Source of the DNA: Halobacteriales archaeon QH_10_70_21
GTDB taxonomy: Archaea > Halobacteriota > Halobacteria > Halobacteriales > Haloarculaceae
NCBI GenBank assembly: GCA_003021325.1
Contig: PXQM01000198.1
Span: 1 to 8,169 of the forward strand
Length of the DNA: 8,169 nucleotides
Direction: 5' to 3'
The stretch's first letter is position 1, and each line of letters opens with the position of its first letter. A program made the position numbers and the translations under genes. Under the pieces are notes generated by a model. That model made no database searches. It worked only from the letters and a program-made list of their open reading frames with translations, and was not told where the DNA came from. Below are positions 5,783-8,169 of this stretch, piece by piece.

Positions 5783-6208
5783 ATGAGCGACGATATAGAT
5801 ACCACGGCGAACGAGGGCGAGGAAACGACGAACGGGGCGAAAGAGAGCCTCAAACGGGTCGTCGACACGGCAGACGGTGAGGTCCGCGACAAGCTGTCCA
5901 ATGCGGTGACTGTGGTCGGCGAACGGTCCGGGGACCTCCGCTCGCAGCTGGAGACGCTCAGTCAGCGGACGGCCGAGGCCGCAACGCCCGTGCTGGACTC
6001 GGTCGAAGACCACATCGAGGACAACGACATCGACGTCACCATCCACGACAACAAGATCCACGTCGAGGGCGACGAGACGGGCCTGCGCAAGGTCGAGGCC
6101 GACCTCAGACGAGTCGGACAGGGGACGGACGTCCACGTCGAATACGAACGGGAGGGCGGCATCAACCTGGAGATCGACGACGGCGAAGCGGAATCGGAGG
6201 AGAACTAG
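5783..6208 (+). CDS. Acidic helical hypothetical protein
   Basis: I do not recognise a family. The 141-residue product is very acidic at both ends (start MSDDIDTTANEGEETTN; end DDGEAESEEN). Residues about 18-80 look like long amphipathic helices (KESLKRVVDTADGEVRDKL, then RSQLETLSQRTAEAA). Residues about 84-135 look like a small alpha/beta domain: DIDVTIHDNKIHVEGD, a helix GLRKVEADLRR, then DVHVEYEREGGINLEID. This beta-helix-beta pattern is faintly reminiscent of BON or Hsp20-like edges, but no diagnostic motif is present. There is no signal peptide or membrane helix. The ATG at 5783 fits the upstream TATA box, and the longer frame to 5273 is antisense to folD and rejected. The gene stands alone. 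Confidence 0.75.
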   Translation: MSDDIDTTANEGEETTNGAKESLKRVVDTADGEVRDKLSNAVTVVGERSGDLRSQLETLSQRTAEAATPVLDSVEDHIEDNDIDVTIHDNKIHVEGDETGLRKVEADLRRVGQGTDVHVEYEREGGINLEIDDGEAESEEN

Positions 6209-6249
6209 TCGTCACGAGCGTTCCGGCGTTCGTCGATACTGCATCGAGG

Positions 6250-6266
6250 AGACGAGCCCGATGGGA
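6250..6266 (-). repeat. Partial copy of the tRNA-Arg 3' end
   Basis: AGACGAGCCCGATGGGA here matches AGACGAGCCCGACGGGA at 6333-6349, the 3' end of the tRNA gene plus flank, with one mismatch in 17. A looser match (CGAGG versus CGAGGG) continues outward. It lies on the 3' side of the tRNA, as an attachment-site remnant would, but only 83 bases away. Confidence 0.6.
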
Positions 6267-6270
6267 GTGA

Positions 6271-6289
6271 GCGAAGCCGATGGCTTCGC
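6271..6289. repeat. Perfect hairpin GCGAAGCC-gat-GGCTTCGC
   Basis: Eight-base arms with a three-base loop lie between the 6208 stop and the tRNA 3' end. It may help end transcription from either side, but no T tract follows. Related GAGCGAAGC words recur at 6315-6323. Confidence 0.5.
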
Positions 6290-6335
6290 GAACTACGTCG
6301 GGCGAGTCGACTGCGGAGCGAAGCGACGAGGGAGA

Positions 6336-6408
6336 CGAGCCCGACGGGATTTGAACCCGCGACATCTTGGTCCGGAACCAAGCACTCTGTCCACTGAGCT
6401 ACGGGCTC
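6336..6408 (-). tRNA. tRNA-Arg, anticodon CCG
   Basis: The - strand folds into a complete 73-base cloverleaf without CCA. The acceptor GAGCCCG pairs with CGGGCTC (discriminator G). The D arm is GCTC/GAGT, the anticodon stem CTTGG/CCAAG carries loop TTCCGGA with anticodon CCG (reads codon CGG), and the T stem GCGGG/CCCGT carries loop TTCAAAT. No intron is seen. CGG is a frequent arginine codon in this window, so the tRNA is well used. Confidence 0.97.
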
Positions 6409-6431
6409 TCACGTAATAGTACCCCGGGCGG

Positions 6432-6440
6432 CGGTTTAAC
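6432..6440 (-). promoter_or_regulatory. TATA-like box of the tRNA-Arg gene
   Basis: On the - strand GTTAAACCG lies about 27-28 bases upstream of the tRNA 5' end at 6408, the normal archaeal spacing. Confidence 0.5.
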
Positions 6441-6470
6441 GGTTGTGACACACGCCCGGTGACCCCGGTA

Positions 6471-6476
6471 GTTATC
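6471..6476 (+). promoter_or_regulatory. TATA-like box of the 6500 gene
   Basis: GTTATC is centred 27 bases before the ATG at 6500, predicting a leaderless transcript. The divergent tRNA promoter lies about 30 bases away. Confidence 0.55.
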
Positions 6477-6499
6477 ACCGGCGAGACCGTCAGTAGTGT

Positions 6500-6748
6500 A
6501 TGGGATACACACTGCAGTACTACGACATCGTCCTAATCGGAATCGTCTCCGCGCTCGGCGTCGGGGGGGCAGTGGGGGCGCTGACGGCGGTCGCGATGCC
6601 GGTCGCCGTCGTCGCGCTGGGCGCCGTCGCGGTCGGCATCACGGGGCACGCGCTGTTCGTCAACGGCCCGGTCGACGACGTAACGGACCTCACAGAGGAG
6701 GTCGAGGACGGCCCGGTCGCGCCGGAGGAGCTGCCGCTGGTGGAGTAG
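6500..6748 (+). CDS. Small two-helix membrane protein, function unknown
   Basis: The 82-residue product has two hydrophobic segments, about residues 9-29 (DIVLIGIVSALGVGGAVGAL) and 32-54 (AMPVAVVALGAVAVGITGHA), joined by a very short turn, so it should form a helical hairpin in the membrane. The C-terminal 25 residues are acidic (DDVTDLTEEVEDGPVAPEEL), presumably on the same side as the N-terminus. Glycine/alanine patterning in the helices suggests tight packing or oligomers. It is convergent with the ferredoxin gene, whose stop lies 25 bases away. No family is recognised. The start is fixed by the TATA box spacing. Confidence 0.78.
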   Translation: MGYTLQYYDIVLIGIVSALGVGGAVGALTAVAMPVAVVALGAVAVGITGHALFVNGPVDDVTDLTEEVEDGPVAPEELPLVE

Positions 6749-6773
6749 ATGAGCGGAAAGCAGCTACCGGGTG

Positions 6774-7358
6774 TCAGGGAGATTCGCCGGTCTCCAGCGT
6801 CAGGTCGTCGGTCGGGTAGGCGACGCAGGTGAGGGTATACCCCTCCTCGAGTTCGGGGTCGCCGAGCATCTGGTTGGTGTGGTGTTCGACGTAGTCCTCG
6901 GCGTGGCCGCCGTCGGCGATGTGGCCGGCACAGGAGATGCACTGCCCCTCGCGGCAGGCGTACGGGAGGTCCCAGCCCTCGTCCTCGCCGGCCTCCAGGA
7001 GCGTCTCGTTCTCCTTGACCTCGATGGTCTCGCCCTCCTTGACGTACTCGACCTCGAAGACCTCGGCCTCGTCGTCCGGGATGGCAGCGGGGCTGTCGTC
7101 GCCCGCCTCCTCCTCGGCGAGTTCGCCCTCACCGGCGCCCTCGGCGCCGCCGACGGCCGCGACCGCGCCGCCACCGCCGCCGAGCGTCCGGTTGGACGGC
7201 TCCGCGAAGTCCGTCTCCGGGACCGACTCCGCACGCTGCTCGACGACCTCCTGTGAGATGTCCTCCCGTGGCGTCCACTCCGAGCCCTCGGAGAAGTGGA
7301 GGACGACCGCCACCAGGGTCAGCACCGCCCCGCCGACGATACCCACTGTCGTGACCAT
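6774..7358 (-). CDS. Membrane-anchored plant-type 2Fe-2S ferredoxin
   Basis: This 194-residue protein should carry electrons through a [2Fe-2S] cluster at the membrane. Residues 3-21 form one hydrophobic helix (TVGIVGGAVLTLVAVVLHF). Residues 25-98 are a flexible acidic linker with a Gly/Ala run (GGGGAVAAVGGAEGAGEGE). Residues 100-194 are the ferredoxin domain: Cys135, Cys140 and Cys143 in ACREGQCISCAGH and Cys178 in TLTCVAYP, giving C-x4-C-x2-C-x34-C. The last gap is a few residues longer than in plant ferredoxins and is acidic, a halophilic feature. The start at 7358 has a TATA-like box 26-27 bases upstream. An ATG at 7427 would add 23 polar residues before the helix. The redox partner is not evident from neighbours. 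Confidence 0.92.
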   Translation of the reverse strand: MVTTVGIVGGAVLTLVAVVLHFSEGSEWTPREDISQEVVEQRAESVPETDFAEPSNRTLGGGGGAVAAVGGAEGAGEGELAEEEAGDDSPAAIPDDEAEVFEVEYVKEGETIEVKENETLLEAGEDEGWDLPYACREGQCISCAGHIADGGHAEDYVEHHTNQMLGDPELEEGYTLTCVAYPTDDLTLETGESP

Positions 7359-7380
7359 GCCCGGGGTTAGTCGAGCCCCC

Positions 7381-7389
7381 ACAATAGCG
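7381..7389 (-). promoter_or_regulatory. TATA-like box of the ferredoxin gene
   Basis: On the - strand CGCTATTGT is centred about 26-27 bases before the ATG at 7358, favouring that start and a leaderless transcript. Confidence 0.5.
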
Positions 7390-7613
7390 TTGTGATTCAC
7401 CCCGTTTCGGCCGGCGTCTCGCGTCATCGCCGTGGAGCCACCGACGCGGAGCCGCATTGCGGCGACCGGCGGCCGCCAGCCGGGCGGCGACGGCCGCTCG
7501 TCCGGACCCCGAACGCGACGCGGCGGAGCCATCGACCGTGGTCGACCGCGGCGCCTCGCTCCGTGGGCCGACGTCCGTGCGGAATGGCGGCAATCGCGCA
7601 CCGCCGCCGAGGA

Positions 7614-7620
7614 GCATATC
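7614..7620 (+). promoter_or_regulatory. TATA-like box of the GST-family gene
   Basis: GCATATC is centred 27 bases before the ATG at 7644. The rest of the divergent gap 7390-7613 shows no gene; it contains the short inverted repeat TCGACC-gt-GGTCGA at 7532-7545. Confidence 0.5.
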
Positions 7621-7643
7621 CGCCGAGAGCACCTACTGCCGGT

Positions 7644-8169
7644 ATGGTCAACCAGTTCATCGACGGCGAGTGGGTGACGGACTACGACCCGACCAACGAG
7701 GACGGAGAGTTCGACCGCCAGCCGACCTCATTCCGGGACACGGTCCCCCCCGAGGACGTCGAGGCCGGCCGGTACCACCTCTACGTCTCCTACGCCTGCC
7801 CGTGGGCGCATCGAACGCTCGTCACCCGTCGCCTCCTCGGACTCAAGGACGCCATCACGGTCGACGTCGTCGACCCCTTCCGCGACGACGGCGGCTGGCA
7901 GTTCCCCCCCGGGAAGGAGGGCTGTACGGCCGACTCGGTCCACGGCGCCGACTACCTCCGGGAGGTCTACCTCGAGGCCGACGACGAGTACACCGGCCGC
8001 GTGACCGTGCCCGTCCTGTGGGACCGGGAGGAGGGGACCATCGTCAACAACGAGTCCCGCGATATCATGCGCATCCTGACGACGCGGTTCGCCGACCTCG
8101 GCAACGGCGTCGACCTGGCGCCCCCGGAGCTGCGCGAGGACGTCGACCGGATACTCGACGAGATATACG
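7644..8169 (+). CDS. Xi/Omega-class glutathione S-transferase-like reductase (3' end outside window)
   Basis: Relatives (bacterial YqjG, yeast ECM4) are cytoplasmic glutathionyl-hydroquinone reductases that remove thiol adducts from quinols with a catalytic cysteine. The first 175 residues are present. The N-terminal MVNQFIDGEW is followed by FDRQPTSFRD, then the active-site motif YACPWAHRTL with Cys52 as nucleophile. TVPVLWD and the thiol-binding segment IVNNESRDIMRIL complete the thioredoxin-fold domain; the helical domain begins at the window edge. The motif distinguishes this class from serine/tyrosine GSTs. Haloarchaea generally use gamma-glutamylcysteine instead of glutathione, so the true co-substrate is probably different; that is inference from the lineage. 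The gene is divergent from the ferredoxin gene. Confidence 0.93.
   Translation, partial: MVNQFIDGEWVTDYDPTNEDGEFDRQPTSFRDTVPPEDVEAGRYHLYVSYACPWAHRTLVTRRLLGLKDAITVDVVDPFRDDGGWQFPPGKEGCTADSVHGADYLREVYLEADDEYTGRVTVPVLWDREEGTIVNNESRDIMRILTTRFADLGNGVDLAPPELREDVDRILDEIY

Noticed and set aside
6250..6349. Integrated mobile element bounded by tRNA-end repeats
   Set aside because: Only 66 bases lie between the repeats and there is no integrase gene; at most it is a scar.
1..8169. CRISPR array, insertion sequence, toxin-antitoxin or defence cluster
   Set aside because: No regularly spaced repeats, transposase, nuclease or paired small toxin/antitoxin genes could be seen on either strand.

Overview
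The window is chromosomal DNA of a halophilic archaeon (class Halobacteria). The evidence is a high-GC sequence with strong G/C preference at third codon positions, very acidic proteins, and TATA-like boxes centred about 27 bases before start codons (leaderless transcription). The families present are also common in haloarchaea. I do not assign a genus.

Layout. Bases 2-85 hold the C-terminus of an unidentified + strand gene. Bases 214-1437 hold two + strand genes that overlap by ATGA: a small unknown acidic protein and a patatin-like phospholipase. Each is interrupted by an apparent one-base deletion. Facing them on the - strand is a TauE/SafE-type membrane permease (1527-2339) with an in-frame TAG, preceded by a short remnant resembling the C-terminus of an MMPL/RND transporter (2452-2634). 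These four damaged genes occupy about 2.4 kb. Either the region is decaying or the assembly has local errors.

From 2683 onward the genes look intact. There is a compact Hsp20 protein (-, 2683-3039). After an AT-rich intergenic island with two possible promoters comes a 111-residue protein built from two copies of an ARFGDWH-containing module (+, 3316-3651). Next are a small CxxC protein (-, 3892-4224), a FolD-type methylenetetrahydrofolate dehydrogenase/cyclohydrolase with unusual active-site and cofactor motifs (-, 4531-5475), and a small acidic helical protein (+, 5783-6208). Then follow tRNA-Arg(CCG) (-, 6336-6408) with a short copy of its 3' end just downstream, a two-helix membrane protein (+, 6500-6748), a membrane-anchored 2Fe-2S ferredoxin (-, 6774-7358), and the first 175 residues of a Xi/Omega-class glutathione S-transferase-like reductase (+, 7644 to the window edge).

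The genes mostly look like independent single-gene units, each with its own promoter, not a shared operon. Ferredoxin, the GST-like reductase, FolD and Hsp20 fit redox, one-carbon and stress housekeeping, but no joint pathway is evident. I found no CRISPR array, insertion sequence, toxin-antitoxin pair or defence system. The least explained items are the ARFGDWH repeat protein with its double promoter, the divergent FolD, and the palindromes around the promoter at 145-214.
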